From Microbispora bryophytorum (lineage in GTDB: Bacteria > Actinomycetota > Actinomycetes > Streptosporangiales > Streptosporangiaceae): DNA of 64,000 nt. The notes under the pieces are model-generated. The model saw nothing but the letters and a program-made list of their open reading frames with translations. It did not search any database and had not been told where the DNA came from. Shown one piece after another: positions 16,753 through 26,368 of this stretch (position 1 is the first letter of the stretch; every line of letters starts with the position of its first letter). The position numbers were made by a program, and so were the translations under genes. Location: assembly GCF_006874465.1 (NCBI RefSeq), contig NZ_VIRL01000016.1, forward strand, positions 1 to 64,000, in the 5' to 3' direction.

Positions 16753-17871
16753 ATGAGACATCGTATCGCTGTGGTCGGAGGCGGCCCCGCCGGCCTTACC
16801 TTCGCTCGCGTCCTGCACCGTCACGATCACCCCGTCACCGTCCTCGAACGCGATCCCGCCCCCGACGCCCGTCCCCCGGGCGGCACGCTGGACCTGCACG
16901 AGAAGTTGGGCCAGCTCGCGCTGGACAAGGCGGGGGCGCTGGCGGAGTTCCACGCGCTGTCACGTCCCGAGGGGCAGGCGATGCGCATCCTGGACACCGA
17001 CGGGACCGTCCTGCGCGACTGGAGACCCCGCCTGGGTGAACGGGCCAACCCCGAGATCGACCGCGGGCAACTGCGTGACCTGCTGCTCGGCCCGCTGGAC
17101 GTCCAGTGGGGGCGGGGCGTGGCCGAGGTGGTGCCGGGGACCCGGGACGGCGTGCTGGTCCGCTTCGCGGACGGGGGAGAGGAGGCGTTCGACCTCGTGG
17201 TCGGCGCGGACGGAGCCTGGTCGCGGGTCCGCCCGGCGGTCTCGTCCGCGACGCCGCACTACACCGGCGTCACCTTGGTCGAGACCTCCCTGGACGACGT
17301 CGACACCCGCCACCCCGACCTCGCGCGGCTGATCGGCGACGGTTCCGTGGCCGTGTACGGCGTGAACCGCGGCCTCGTCGCCCAGCGCAACAGCGGCGGG
17401 CACGTCAAGGTGTACGCCCAGTTCCGCGCGCCGCTGGACTGGCATCTGGGCCTGGACCCGGCCGACGCCGAGGCCGTGCGTGCACACCTGCTGGCTCTGT
17501 TCGACGGCTGGGCGGATCCCGCTCTCGACCTCCTCCGCCGAGGCGGCGCCTTCGTCCACCGTCCCCTCTATGTGTTGCCCGTGTCCCACACCTGGGCCCA
17601 CGTTCCCGGGGTGACGCTGCTGGGCGACGCCGCACACCTGATGCCTCCGTTGGGGGTGGGCGCGAACCTCGCGATGCTGGAGGGCGCCGAGCTCGCCGAG
17701 GCCGTCGCCGCCGCCCCCGGCGATCTGGACGAGGCCGTCCGCGCCTTCGAGGAACGGATGTGGGCGCGGGCCGGCAGGTGGGCGAAGATGACGGTGGCCG
17801 GTCTGGAACGCCTCGTCAGCCCGGACCCCACCGACGCCCTCGCGCTCTTCGACGAGATCCAGGGATCCTGA
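16753..17871 (+). CDS. TetX-like FAD-dependent monooxygenase
   Basis: 372 residues, class A flavoprotein monooxygenase. FAD Rossmann motif [29 protein letters not shown], then [21 protein letters not shown] (the LDLH segment is characteristic of TetX-type enzymes), [19 protein letters not shown] motif [16 protein letters not shown], and GD motif [34 protein letters not shown]-dependent hydroxylation of aromatic or polyketide substrates is the family activity; tetracycline inactivation is possible but not shown by sequence. Paired with the divergent TetR gene. Confidence 0.88.
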   Translation: MRHRIAVVGGGPAGLTFARVLHRHDHPVTVLERDPAPDARPPGGTLDLHEKLGQLALDKAGALAEFHALSRPEGQAMRILDTDGTVLRDWRPRLGERANPEIDRGQLRDLLLGPLDVQWGRGVAEVVPGTRDGVLVRFADGGEEAFDLVVGADGAWSRVRPAVSSATPHYTGVTLVETSLDDVDTRHPDLARLIGDGSVAVYGVNRGLVAQRNSGGHVKVYAQFRAPLDWHLGLDPADAEAVRAHLLALFDGWADPALDLLRRGGAFVHRPLYVLPVSHTWAHVPGVTLLGDAAHLMPPLGVGANLAMLEGAELAEAVAAAPGDLDEAVRAFEERMWARAGRWAKMTVAGLERLVSPDPTDALALFDEIQGS

Positions 17872-17896
17872 CCGCCGACGCGAGAGCGCCGGCCCG

Positions 17897-17920
17897 AGGC
17901 GGCGGCGACGGCCGCTTTTT
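17897..17920 (+). terminator. Hairpin with T-tract before ligA
   Basis: A GCGGC/GCCGC stem with a GGCGACG loop is followed directly by TTTTT (17916-17920). Ends the monooxygenase transcript about 28 bp before the ligase ATG. Confidence 0.6.
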
Positions 17921-17947
17921 GTCGGTCCCGCCCGGCACCATGACCGC

Positions 17948-20047
17948 ATGACCGAAGCGCCCCCGATCGACGCGATCCACGATGAGACCGCCTACGCCGA
18001 GGCGGTCCAGCTGGCGGCCGACGCGGCCGCGGCCTACTACGGCGACGGCACCTCCCCGCTGGACGATGACGCCTACGACAGGCTCGTCCGCGGCATCGCC
18101 GCGTACGAGAAGGCCCACCCCGGCCACGTGGTGGAGGACTCGCCGACGGGCAAGGTCGCCGGAGTCGTGGGTGACGTCCCGCACATCGTGCCGATGCTCA
18201 GCTTGGACAACGTGTTCGGTCCCGAGGAGCTGGCCGGCTGGACCGCCTCACTGGAACGCCGCCTCGGCCGTCCGGTGACCGCATGGTCGGTGGAGCCGAA
18301 GCTGGACGGGCTGGCGATCGCCGCCCGCTACCGTGACGGCCGCCTCGTCCAGTTGGTCACCCGCGGCGACGGGAGCGCGGGCGAGGACGTCTCCCACGCG
18401 ATCGGCACGATCGCCGGTCTCCCCGGGCGGCTGGCCGACCCGGTCACCGTGGAGCTGCGCGGCGAGGTGATGATGACCGCCCGGCAGTTCGAGGAGGCGT
18501 GCGCGAAACGGCAGGCGCATGACGGGACCACGTTCGCGAACCCGCGCAGCGCCGCCGCGGGCACGCTGAGGGCGCAGGACCGGCCGTACGTGTGCGAGCT
18601 GACCTTCTTCGGGTACGGCGCCTTGCCCCTGCCCGATGACACCTCCGACCTCGCGACGCGGCTCCGGCAGTCGCCGCACAGCCAGGTGATGGACTGGGTT
18701 GCCGGGCAGGGCGTGCGCACCACGGCCGGGACCGCGGTCGCCGGGATCGTCGCGACGACCGTGGAGCAGGTGTGCCTGCGCGTCGAGGAGATCGCGGCCG
18801 TGCGGCCGGAGCTGCCGTTCGGGATCGACGGCATCGTGGTCAAGGCGGATGATGCGCAGGATCAGGCCGAAGCCGGGTTCGGCTCGCGGGCGCCGCGGTG
18901 GGCGATCGCGTACAAGCTGCCCGCCGTGCAGAAGATCACGAAGCTGCTCGGCGTGGAGTGGAACACCGGCCGGACCGGTGTGATCGCCCCGCGGGCGGTT
19001 CTGGAGCCGGTGGAGCTGGACGGCTCCGTCGTGACGTACGCGACGCTGCACAACCCCTCCGACATCACGCGCCGCGGGCTGATGCTGATGGACAGCGTCG
19101 TCGTCTACAAGGCCGGCGACGTGATCCCGCGGGTGGAGTCCCCGGTGGTGCACCTGCGCACCGGCGACGAGCAGCCCATCGTGTTCCCGGAGGTGTGCCC
19201 GGCCTGCGGTGACGAGATCGACACCTCCCAGGAGCGGTGGAGGTGCGTGCGAGGCCGCGACTGCCGCGCGATCGCCTCGATCGGGTACGCGGTCGGCCGC
19301 GACCAACTGGACGTGGAAGGACTGGCCGACAACCGCATCCAGCAGATGCTGGACACCGACCTGATCGCCGACTTCGGCGACCTGTTCTTCCTCACCCGTG
19401 AGCAGTTGCTGGGCCTGGAACGGATGGGGGAGGTGTCCACCGACAACCTCCTGACCGCCATCGACAGGGCCAGGACCCGACCGCTGAGCCGGGTGTTCTG
19501 CGCGCTCGGGGTCAGGGGGACGGGGCGCTCGATGAGCCGCCGCATCGCCCGGCACTTCGGCACGATGGAGGCCATCCGCGCGGCGGACGCGGAGGGGTTC
19601 CAGCAGGTGGACGGCATCGGCCCGGAGAAGGCGCCCGTGATCGTCGCCGAGCTGGCCGAGCTGAGCGACCTCATCGACAAGCTCGTCCGCGCCGGGGTGA
19701 ACATGGCCGAGCCCGGCGTGGCGGCGAAGGTCGGGGACGAGGCCGGCGGCGAGGGCGGCGCGACCACGGCGGCGCCGGGCGGCGACGAGCCGGGCGCTCT
19801 GCCACTGGCCGGGATGACGGTCGTGGTCACGGGCGCGATGAGCGGGCGGCTGGCGGCATTGTCCCGCAACCAGACGAACGAGCTCATCGAGAAGGCCGGA
19901 GGCCGGGCGTCGTCCGGCGTTTCGGCGAAGACCTCGCTGGTCGTCGCGGGAGACAACGCGGGATCCAAGCGGGCGAAGGCCGAATCCCTCGGCGTGCGGA
20001 TCGTCTCCCCGGAGGAGTTCGCCGAGATGGTCGCGCGGCTGCTGTAG
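17948..20047 (+). CDS. ligA: NAD+-dependent DNA ligase
   Basis: 699 residues with the full bacterial LigA layout: Ia domain ([21 protein letters not shown]), adenylation domain with the nucleophile Lys in [31 protein letters not shown] fold, Cys4 zinc finger (CPACGDEI...[10 protein letters not shown]), helix-hairpin-helix repeats and a C-terminal BRCT domain ([16 protein letters not shown]...[25 protein letters not shown]). Seals nicks using NAD+. The isolated setting beside TetR/monooxygenase genes and several divergent residues leave open that it is an accessory copy. No SD; may be leaderless. Confidence 0.95.
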   Translation: MTEAPPIDAIHDETAYAEAVQLAADAAAAYYGDGTSPLDDDAYDRLVRGIAAYEKAHPGHVVEDSPTGKVAGVVGDVPHIVPMLSLDNVFGPEELAGWTASLERRLGRPVTAWSVEPKLDGLAIAARYRDGRLVQLVTRGDGSAGEDVSHAIGTIAGLPGRLADPVTVELRGEVMMTARQFEEACAKRQAHDGTTFANPRSAAAGTLRAQDRPYVCELTFFGYGALPLPDDTSDLATRLRQSPHSQVMDWVAGQGVRTTAGTAVAGIVATTVEQVCLRVEEIAAVRPELPFGIDGIVVKADDAQDQAEAGFGSRAPRWAIAYKLPAVQKITKLLGVEWNTGRTGVIAPRAVLEPVELDGSVVTYATLHNPSDITRRGLMLMDSVVVYKAGDVIPRVESPVVHLRTGDEQPIVFPEVCPACGDEIDTSQERWRCVRGRDCRAIASIGYAVGRDQLDVEGLADNRIQQMLDTDLIADFGDLFFLTREQLLGLERMGEVSTDNLLTAIDRARTRPLSRVFCALGVRGTGRSMSRRIARHFGTMEAIRAADAEGFQQVDGIGPEKAPVIVAELAELSDLIDKLVRAGVNMAEPGVAAKVGDEAGGEGGATTAAPGGDEPGALPLAGMTVVVTGAMSGRLAALSRNQTNELIEKAGGRASSGVSAKTSLVVAGDNAGSKRAKAESLGVRIVSPEEFAEMVARLL

Positions 20048-20147
20048 GCGACCTTGTCATCGGTGTGCAGCCACATCCGGCGAGCACGCTCCGGGCGCGA
20101 GGTCGCTAAGAAGATCGACAGCCGGCGCGGAGGTCGCCGGGGCGCGG

Positions 20148-20615
20148 TCAGGCGGTGGCCTCGCCCAGCTGTTCGGCCACCCGCTCCAGGCCGCCCCTGA
20201 TGAGCTGCCCGTACTCGTCGTCGCCAAGCGCGCCGATCCCGGCCCGCGCCTGCCGGAGGTGCTCACGGGCGCGGTCGAGATCGCCCAGCTTGCGATAGCA
20301 CTCGCTCAGGTTCAGGTGCAACGACGGATACAAGCCGGCCACGGAGAGCGGCACTCCAGCCTGGGCCACCCGCTCATCGGTGACGAGATCGACGGCGGCA
20401 AGCGCCCGCAGATCCCACATCAGCTCCTGGTGCACGTCGTCCTGCACGTCGGCCATGGAGTGGGCAAGGACACAGACATGCAGCGGGTCGCCCTGCTCGC
20501 CGCCGATGTCGTCCCAGATCTGCGCGAACAGGTCGCGAGCGGCTTCGCGCCGGCCTTGGTGGTGATGTAACTCCACCCCCTGGCCGATCCGGATCATCGT
20601 CGGGTCCGGCGTCAT
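20148..20615 (-). CDS. TPR-like hypothetical protein
   Basis: 155 residues, helical throughout. Helix pairs such as IGQGVELHHHQGRREAARDLFAQIWDDIG and LYPSLHLNLSECYRKLGDLDRAREHLRQARAGI fit tetratricopeptide repeats, the last being the clearest. No catalytic motif. Such small TPR proteins are widespread in actinomycetes without known role. Convergent to ligA. Confidence 0.65.
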   Translation of the reverse strand: MTPDPTMIRIGQGVELHHHQGRREAARDLFAQIWDDIGGEQGDPLHVCVLAHSMADVQDDVHQELMWDLRALAAVDLVTDERVAQAGVPLSVAGLYPSLHLNLSECYRKLGDLDRAREHLRQARAGIGALGDDEYGQLIRGGLERVAEQLGEATA

Positions 20616-20736
20616 AGGCAGTCCTTTACCTTCGCGGCGATCGCGGTCAGCCTACTCGCCTGACGCGCGTGACGACCTTGAAGCCGCCGACCGGTCAGTG
20701 CGTCCTCCGTGGGCATGGCGCGGCTCCCCTGGGAGT

Positions 20737-20805
20737 TACCTCTGGTCACCGAGGTAGTCTTCGTCAACCGCTAACAGGAACATGACTTGGTCACCGTCAG
20801 GTGAC
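20737..20805. promoter_or_regulatory. Two inverted repeats upstream of the HxlR gene
   Basis: TACCTC-N8-GAGGTA spans 20737-20756 and GTCACC-GTCA-GGTGAC spans 20790-20805; both contain TGGTCACCG (20743 and 20788, 45 bp apart). HxlR/DUF24 regulators usually bind such dyads at their own promoters. The second overlaps the likely 5' leader of the hxlR-type gene. Confidence 0.55.
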
Positions 20806-20822
20806 GGAGGAGGCGGGAGCCC

Positions 20823-21245
20823 ATGTCGCACCAGGCCGAGGCGGACAGGGTGCTGCGCTCGTTGGGCAGGGACTGTCTCGAGCACGACCCGGATGTTCTC
20901 CGATCCGTGCTGGACCGGGTCGGTGACAAGTGGAGCCTGATCCTCATCGGGCTGCTCGACAAGGGGCCGATGCGCTTCACGGAGTTGCTGCGGACGGCCC
21001 CCGGTATCTCCCGCCGCATGCTGACGCTGACGTTGCGCAGCCTGGAGCGTGACGGGCTCGTCAAGCGCGTGATCTATCCGGAGAGCCCGCCCCGGGTCGA
21101 GTACGAGGTCACCCCGTTCGGACGCACCCTGTCCGAGCCCGTCCTGGCGCTCACCCGGTGGGCGGCCGACAACCAGGACACGATCCGCGCCAACCGTCAC
21201 GCCTTCGACAAGGCGGCCGGCTTCGACGGCGACGATCTCGGCTGA
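20823..21245 (+). CDS. HxlR-family transcriptional regulator
   Basis: 140 residues. Winged helix with VLDRVGDKWSLILIGLLDKGPMRFTELLRTAPGISRRMLTLTLRSLERDGLVKRVIYPESPPRVEYEVTPFGRTLSEPVLALTRWA, the HxlR/DUF24 signature. SD GGAGG. Members sense redox or electrophilic stress and often control neighbouring oxidoreductases; two flavin/NADP-type oxidoreductase genes follow downstream. Confidence 0.9.
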   Translation: MSHQAEADRVLRSLGRDCLEHDPDVLRSVLDRVGDKWSLILIGLLDKGPMRFTELLRTAPGISRRMLTLTLRSLERDGLVKRVIYPESPPRVEYEVTPFGRTLSEPVLALTRWAADNQDTIRANRHAFDKAAGFDGDDLG

Positions 21246-21648
21246 GACCTGGCCGGTTCACCTCATGTGACCACGGTTCAATTGAAGTTACCGATCAGCG
21301 GCGTGTACTCAGGATTCGGACGGTTTCGAGGCCGGCGGCGAGGTGGGGGTAAGGCCCCGCTCCATGCCACCGGCGTACGTACGGGAGCTGATCGGTATGT
21401 CTGACGTGCCGGAATGGCCGTCCGTCGCGACCCGGGCGAGGTAGGGGACGGGGATCCCGCCCGCCGTCGTGGTGACGGCCCGCTGGTTTCCCCCACCCCC
21501 TGAGCCGGCCGACGGCCGGCGATGATCCGCGCCCTGTCCCCGCTCGGCCAGGCCGCCTGACCCCGTGCCGGGCCGGGGCCGTTCGTGCGACCCGGCCTGG
21601 CACGGCGATCCCCCCGCACACCCCATCACGATCAAAGCAGGAGGAACA

Positions 21649-22713
21649 GTGACCGTCGGAAGGATCGAACACCCCCGCTTCGAGCTGGGGCTCAACTCGT
21701 TCGGGGAGGTGGCGACGGACGGCGGGCGCGTGCTCGACGACGCCGAGACCGTGCGCCTGCTCGTGGAGGAGGCCCGGCTGGCCGAGGCGGTGGGGCTGGA
21801 CGTCTTCAGCCTGGGGGAGCACTACCGGGACGGGCACAACGACTCGGCGACCCCGGTGCTCCTCGCCGCGATCGCCACCGCGACGCGACACATCGGGCTC
21901 GGCACGTCCGTGACGGTGCTGAGCACGAACGACCCGGTCCGGCTGTACCAGGAGTTCTCCACCCTCGACGCGGTGTCCGGCGGCCGTGCCCGGATCGTGC
22001 TGGGCCGCGCCTCCGCGACCGAGTCGTTCCCGCTGTTCGGCTACGACCTGGCGGACTACGAGCGGCTGTTCGAGGAGAAGCTCGATCTCTTCCTGCGACT
22101 CGAACGCGAGGAGCGGGTGACCTGGTCGGGCACGGTGCGGCCGCCGCTCACCGGGCAGCGGCTGCACCCCCGGATGCGGCCGGGAGGCATCCCCACCTGG
22201 ATCGGCGTGGGCGGCAGCCCCGACTCCGTGGTGCGCGCCGCCCGTCACGGCCTGCCCCTCATGATGGCCATCATCGGCGGACGGCCACAGCGGTTCGCGA
22301 GGAACGTCGAGCTGTACCTCACGGCGCTCGATCGCTTCGGCTGTCCCGAACTGCCGATCGGCCAGCACTCGCTCGGCCTCGTCGCGGACACCGACGAGGA
22401 GGCCGTCGAGACCTGGTGGCGTTACTGGCGGCCCGTCGTCGAGGATGTCGCGGCCGAGCGCGGCTTCTACGCGCCGAATCGGGAGCGGTACGAAGCCGAG
22501 GTCGAGCACGGCGCGCTCTTCGTGGGATCGCCGGAGACGGTCGCCCGCAAGATCGTCCGGATGGCCCGTGACCTGCGCTTGAGCCGTTTCGATCTCAAAT
22601 ACGACATCATGCACCTTCCCCGCGACGCCCGCGCCCGCACGATCGAACTTCTCGGCCGCGAGGTCGCCCCGCGCGTACGCGAACTGCTCGCCGCGGACAC
22701 GGTCCACGCGTGA
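21649..22713 (+). CDS. LLM-class flavin-dependent oxidoreductase
   Basis: 354 residues from GTG 21649 with GGAGGAA 4 bp upstream. Luciferase-like TIM barrel: [55 protein letters not shown] and [30 protein letters not shown]. Uses FMNH2 or F420H2; with the next gene resembling an F420-dependent NADP reductase, F420 use is plausible. The 403 bp between the HxlR gene and this start hold an exact TTCAATTGAA palindrome (21277-21286) and no gene I can support. Confidence 0.87.
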   Translation: MTVGRIEHPRFELGLNSFGEVATDGGRVLDDAETVRLLVEEARLAEAVGLDVFSLGEHYRDGHNDSATPVLLAAIATATRHIGLGTSVTVLSTNDPVRLYQEFSTLDAVSGGRARIVLGRASATESFPLFGYDLADYERLFEEKLDLFLRLEREERVTWSGTVRPPLTGQRLHPRMRPGGIPTWIGVGGSPDSVVRAARHGLPLMMAIIGGRPQRFARNVELYLTALDRFGCPELPIGQHSLGLVADTDEEAVETWWRYWRPVVEDVAAERGFYAPNRERYEAEVEHGALFVGSPETVARKIVRMARDLRLSRFDLKYDIMHLPRDARARTIELLGREVAPRVRELLAADTVHA

Positions 22714-22736
22714 CCCGCCGACGACCTGGAGCGACC

Positions 22737-23453
22737 ATGAAACCCGGCGACGTTCGCACCATCGGCATCCTCGGCGCGGGCAAGGTCGGCACCGTCCTGG
22801 CCCGCCTCGCCGTCGGGGCCGGCTACCGCGTCCTGATAGCGGGCTCCGGGGAGGCCGCACGGATCTCCCTCACCGTCGAGGTCGTCACGCCCGGCGCGGT
22901 CGCGGTGACCGCGGTGGAGGCCGCCTCCGAGGCGGACGTCGTGGTGCTGGCCCTGCCGCTCGGCAAACATCGCAACGTCCCCGGCGAGGCGCTGCGGGGC
23001 AGGCTGGTGCTCGACGCGATGAACTACTGGCAGGAGGTGGACGGAGTGCGGGACGACCTCACCGACCCGCGTACGTCCTCCAGCGAGATCGTTCAGGCGT
23101 TCCTGCCGCACTCCCGGGTCGTCAAGGCCTTCAACCACATGGGCTACCACGACCTGGAAGACAGCGCCCGTCCCGCCGGCGCTCCCGGCCGCCGCGCGAT
23201 CGCCGTCGCCGGCGACGATCCGGACGACATCGAGGTCGCCGCCTCGATCGTGGACGCGCTCGGCTTCGACCCGGTGATCGTCGGCCCGCTCGCCGAGGGC
23301 GTCCGCATGGAGCCGGGGACGGCGCCGTTCGGCGCGAACGTCGACGCGGCCGAACTGCGCGTCCTGCTCGACCGTTTCCCCGAGTCGCAGCGCGGCGGCG
23401 AGGTGCTCCGCGTGCGCGGCGAGGTGACGTCGTCGCCCCGTCCGACGCCCTGA
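22737..23453 (+). CDS. NADPH-dependent F420 reductase-like protein
   Basis: 238 residues from ATG 22737 (GGAG 6 bp upstream; a GTG at 22710 overlapping the previous stop is the alternative). N-terminal Rossmann motif [41 protein letters not shown], and [13 protein letters not shown] place it in the F420_oxidored/NPD family, which moves hydride between NADP(H) and F420 or acts on other substrates. Adjacent to the LLM gene; they probably work as a pair. Confidence 0.82.
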   Translation: MKPGDVRTIGILGAGKVGTVLARLAVGAGYRVLIAGSGEAARISLTVEVVTPGAVAVTAVEAASEADVVVLALPLGKHRNVPGEALRGRLVLDAMNYWQEVDGVRDDLTDPRTSSSEIVQAFLPHSRVVKAFNHMGYHDLEDSARPAGAPGRRAIAVAGDDPDDIEVAASIVDALGFDPVIVGPLAEGVRMEPGTAPFGANVDAAELRVLLDRFPESQRGGEVLRVRGEVTSSPRPTP

Positions 23454-23461
23454 TCCCAAAA

Positions 23462-23480
23462 CGAGGTTAGGCTCACCTAA
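23462..23480. promoter_or_regulatory. IdeR/DmdR iron box
   Basis: CGAGGTTAGGCTCACCTAA matches the 19-bp DtxR-family consensus TTAGGTTAGGCTAACCTAA at 15 of 19 positions, with the core TTAGGCTCACCTAA intact. It ends 24 bp before the siderophore-interacting protein start, so the gene should be repressed when iron is sufficient. Confidence 0.85.
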
Positions 23481-23504
23481 GCAGCCTGATGAAGGGAATC
23501 ACTC

Positions 23505-24356
23505 ATGGCGACGACCGAACCGGCGCGGCGCGCCCCCCGGGCGACCACCGGCGTGGTGAAGCGCACCGAGCGGCTGACCCCGCACATGATCCGGGTGGTG
23601 CTCGGCGGTGAGGGGCTCGCCGGTCTTGAGGCGGGCGAGTTCACCGACCACTACGTGAAGTTGCTGTTCCCGCCGCCGGGAGCGGCCTATCCGGAGCCGT
23701 TCGATGTGGCGGTGATCCGCGCCGAGCTGCCCCGCGACCAATGGCCGAAGACCCGGACCTACACCGTCCGGGCCTGGGACCCGCAGGCGCGGGAGCTGAC
23801 CGTCGATTTCGTCTACCACGGAGACGAGGGACTGGCCGGGCCCTGGGCGCTGCGGGCCCGGCCGGGCGACGTGATCCACTTCCTGGGCCCCGGCGGGGCG
23901 TACGCGCCGAGCGCGGAGGCGGACTGGCACCTGCTGGCCGGGGACGAGAGCGCGCTCCCGGCGATCGGCGCCGCACTGGAGCGGCTTCCCGCGGGGGCGC
24001 CCGCCCGGGTGTTCGTGGAGGTGGAGGGCCCGGAGGAGGAGCAGAAGCTGCGGACGGAGGGCGATGCGGAGATCGTGTGGCTGCACCGCCGCGGCGCGCA
24101 GGTGGGCGAGGCTCTGGTGCGGGCGGTGCGGGCGCTGGAGTTCCCCGAGGGCGTCGTGCACGCCTTCGTCCACGGCGAGGCGAACTTCGTGAAGGAGCTG
24201 CGGCGATACCTGCGGGTGGAGCGCGGCCTGCCGCTGGAGCGGCTGTCGATTTCCGGCTACTGGCGGCGGGGCCGTGACGAGGACGGCTGGCAGTCCTCCA
24301 AGCGGGAGTGGAACCGCGGCATCGAGGAAGAGGAGTCCGTCGCCCTCGGCGGCTGA
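23505..24356 (+). CDS. Siderophore-interacting protein (FAD-dependent ferric-siderophore reductase)
   Basis: 283 residues. FAD-binding domain of the ViuB/SIP family: RLTPHMIRVVLGG, DHYVKLLFPPPG, KTRTYTVRAWDPQARELTVDFVYHG (RxYxVR flavin site) and GPWALRARPGDVIHFLGPGG. C-terminal NAD(P)H domain: WHLLAGDESALPAIGAAL, FVHGEANFVKELRRYL and ISGYWRRGRDEDGWQSSKREW. Reduces ferric siderophores in the cytoplasm to release Fe2+. SD GAAGGGA. An iron box covers its promoter. Confidence 0.93.
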   Translation: MATTEPARRAPRATTGVVKRTERLTPHMIRVVLGGEGLAGLEAGEFTDHYVKLLFPPPGAAYPEPFDVAVIRAELPRDQWPKTRTYTVRAWDPQARELTVDFVYHGDEGLAGPWALRARPGDVIHFLGPGGAYAPSAEADWHLLAGDESALPAIGAALERLPAGAPARVFVEVEGPEEEQKLRTEGDAEIVWLHRRGAQVGEALVRAVRALEFPEGVVHAFVHGEANFVKELRRYLRVERGLPLERLSISGYWRRGRDEDGWQSSKREWNRGIEEEESVALGG

Positions 24357-24510
24357 GGGTCCGGCGGACACCACCCGCCGCAAGCGGGCGTGACGACCGG
24401 GGACACCGCGGGCGGGCGCACCCGGCGCCGGGCTGTTTTAGATTCACGTTACGCGCTCGCGGCTACGGTGACGCCTGACGACGTCTCGGAGAGCGATCTC
24501 GGGAGTGCCC

Positions 24511-24825
24511 GTGTCACAGCGAAAGGTGAAGCGCATGCGCGCCGCCATGCGGCGCGAGGAAGCCATGCGGCGCGCGGAACGCAGGCGGACGACGCGCAGG
24601 GTGACGTATGCCACCGCCGCGGTCGTGGCGGTGGTGGCCGTCGCGACGGGGGTGCTGGTCCTCATCTCCGCCGGAGCGCCGAAGACGGCGACGCCCGTCG
24701 CGAACGCCTCGCCGCATCCGTCCTCCTCGGCCACGAAGGCGGCCACGGGATCCGCCACGAAGGCGGCCACGAAGCCGGCGCCCGAATCGCCCGAATCGCC
24801 TGTGTCGCCGTCCGCCGGCACGTGA
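24511..24825 (+). CDS. Small single-helix membrane protein
   Basis: 104 residues from GTG 24511, preferred because GGGAG lies 5 nt upstream; GTG 24505 would add two residues. A very basic N-terminus (MSQRKVKRMRAAMRREEAMRRAERRR) precedes one membrane helix (VTYATAAVVAVVAVATGVLVLIS) and an outside tail of Ala/Thr/Ser/Pro with ATKAATGSATKAATK repeats. No recognised domain. Function unknown. Confidence 0.55.
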   Translation: MSQRKVKRMRAAMRREEAMRRAERRRTTRRVTYATAAVVAVVAVATGVLVLISAGAPKTATPVANASPHPSSSATKAATGSATKAATKPAPESPESPVSPSAGT

Positions 24826-24890
24826 CGTATGGCATGGCACGGCGCCGATGACGGCCTTCTCGTGCCCGCGCGTGGGCGGACGACCCGGCC

Positions 24891-25142
24891 CTACCCGACG
24901 ACGCCGGAGACGCTGGGCGGCCAGATGCCGACGTTCAGGAGCCGGTGTGCGTAGAAGTAGGCCACGAGCTGACTGCGGTTGCTGCAGGCGTACTGGACGA
25001 GCAGCTTGCTGATGCGCTCCGCCACGGTGTACCGGCTGAGGTGCATCTCTCGGGCGATCCTCGTCGTCGTGTAGCCCCTGGCCAGCATGACGATCAGCCA
25101 CCTGTCGCGATCATTTATCAGGCCGTCGGAAACAAGGTCCAT
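24891..25142 (-). CDS. Stand-alone LuxR/GerE-type HTH protein
   Basis: 83 residues. LINDRDRWLIVMLARGYTTTRIAREMHLSRYTVAERISKLLVQYACSNRSQLVAYFYAHRLL is a LuxR-type four-helix HTH with no receiver or sensor domain. It is divergent from the ABC-YcaO operon and lies next to the box that also stands before the precursor operon, so it is the best local candidate for the regulator of the RiPP locus. That link is inference from position. Confidence 0.75.
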   Translation of the reverse strand: MDLVSDGLINDRDRWLIVMLARGYTTTRIAREMHLSRYTVAERISKLLVQYACSNRSQLVAYFYAHRLLNVGIWPPSVSGVVG

Positions 25143-25274
25143 ATGCAGTCCCGGATCGCCGTTCGACTGAAGGGAGCCTGGTAGGGGTCCCTTTTGCGCG
25201 ACCCTAGAAAGGGGCGCTTAACGATCGGTATGGCCTGACCATGGCCCCGGTTATGGTCCTCCCGGCCACGCTGG

Positions 25275-25347
25275 TAGCCCACGTTTGTGGGGTTGTGTTA
25301 CCTGCTCGTCCCCGGCTCATACTCGACCTGCGACGCGTTCCGGTCAG
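25275..25347 (+). promoter_or_regulatory. RiPP promoter A (copy 1 of the shared element)
   Basis: A 22-bp box, TAGCCCACGTT followed by TGTGGGGTTGT (25275-25296), then 21 bp, CATACTCG (25318-25325), 8 bp, and CGCGTTCCGGTCAG (25334-25347). The box is identical in copy 2 (40394-40373, minus strand) and the spacings are the same. CATACT may serve as -10. The rest of 25143-25274 holds only imperfect dyads (e.g. TAGGGGTC/GACCCTA around 25182-25206). Confidence 0.8.
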
Positions 25348-25410
25348 GCCGGGGACGAGCGGGAGAGCCGCTCACATCGCTCAGGAGCAGACCGAAAGCA
25401 GGAGGGCGAA

Positions 25411-25431
25411 GTGAAGGGCAGGCTGTGTTGA
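25411..25431 (+). CDS. Possible 6-codon leader ORF before the ABC ATPase gene
   Basis: GTG AAG GGC AGG CTG TGT TGA encodes MKGRLC and has the best SD in this leader (GCAGGAGGG, 4 nt before the GTG). Its TGA overlaps the in-frame TTG at 25428 of the ATPase gene (TTGA). It could couple translation of the ATPase, or be a coincidence of a misplaced start; no function is claimed. Confidence 0.35.
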   Translation: MKGRLC

Positions 25432-26366
25432 GAGATGTCGTGACGGCCGTTGGGGTCACCAAGCGCTATCGAGGCAGCGAGAGACCGGCCGTGGACGACG
25501 TCTCCTTCGAAATCGCCGAGGGGGAGACCGTCGGGCTTCTCGGCCCGAACGGCGCCGGCAAGACGACACTCATCAAAATGATCTGCGGGGTCACCACCCC
25601 CACCTCCGGTGAGATCCGGGTCTTCGACGCCGATCCGGTGCGCCAGCCCGTCCTCGCGAAGAGCGGCATCGGGGCGATGCACCAGACCGGTCCCTTCGAC
25701 ATGATGCTGCCGGCGCTCGACAACCTCCGGATCGCCGCCCGGTTCCGCGGGCTGCGGTGGCGCGACGTGCGGCCGTGGGCGTTGGAGGTGTCGGACTTCC
25801 TCGGCCTCGCCGGTTCGATGCAGCGCCTTGTCTTCCAGATGTCGGGCGGCCAGCGGCAGCGGTTGCAACTGGTGCGGGCGCTGCTCACCACCCCGCAGCT
25901 GCTCATCCTCGACGAGCCCTCCGCCGGCCTGGACGTCGCGGGACGGCGCCAGGTCGAGCGCTTCGTGACCTGGCTGCGCGAGGAGCACGGCGTGACGGTG
26001 CTGTGGACCAGCCACCACATCGACGAACTGGAGCGCAACAGCCAACGCGTCCTCGTCGTCGACCGGGGAAAGGTGCTGCGCTTCGCCAAGCCGCGCGAAC
26101 TCGTGGAGGAGTTCGGCAGCACCCACCTGCTGGTGACCGTCGAAGACCCCGCCGCGGGCGGCCTCGTCGCCGCCTGGGCGGAGTCCGCCGGGCTGCGGGC
26201 CAAAGCCGAGGACAACGAGGTGCGCATCGACGACGCGAACGCGCGCGACGTGCTGCCGGAGCTGTCCCGATACTGCCAGGACCACGCGATCGCGATCACG
26301 GGAGTGTCGACCGCCGTGGACTCGCTTGAGGAGGTCTTCCTCCGGATGACCGGAAACGAGGGCTGA
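25425..26366 (+). CDS. ABC transporter ATP-binding protein of the RiPP locus
   Basis: About 313 residues from GTG 25425 (TTG 25428 and GTG 25440 are near alternatives; the reading frame is open further upstream but lacks an SD there). Walker A GLLGPNGAGKTTLIKMI, Q-loop GAMHQTGPFDMML, signature MSGGQRQRLQLVRALL, Walker B LLILDEPSAGLDV, H-loop WTSHHIDEL. DrrA-type ATPase with a C-terminal accessory domain. With the next gene it forms an ABC-2 exporter, probably for the mature peptide or for self-protection. First gene of the ABC-YcaO-TfuA-P450-methyltransferase operon. Confidence 0.88.
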   Translation: MLRDVVTAVGVTKRYRGSERPAVDDVSFEIAEGETVGLLGPNGAGKTTLIKMICGVTTPTSGEIRVFDADPVRQPVLAKSGIGAMHQTGPFDMMLPALDNLRIAARFRGLRWRDVRPWALEVSDFLGLAGSMQRLVFQMSGGQRQRLQLVRALLTTPQLLILDEPSAGLDVAGRRQVERFVTWLREEHGVTVLWTSHHIDELERNSQRVLVVDRGKVLRFAKPRELVEEFGSTHLLVTVEDPAAGGLVAAWAESAGLRAKAEDNEVRIDDANARDVLPELSRYCQDHAIAITGVSTAVDSLEEVFLRMTGNEG

Positions 26367-26368
26367 CG

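Noticed and set aside
21246-21648. Possible remnant gene on the minus strand (reading GIPVPYLARVATDGHSGT)
   Set aside because: No start, no similarity I recognise and no support beyond a short protein-like stretch.
25287-25424. Long N-terminal extension of the ABC ATPase frame
   Set aside because: It would cover the shared promoter element and lacks an SD; homologous ATPases begin near VTAVGVTKRYRG.
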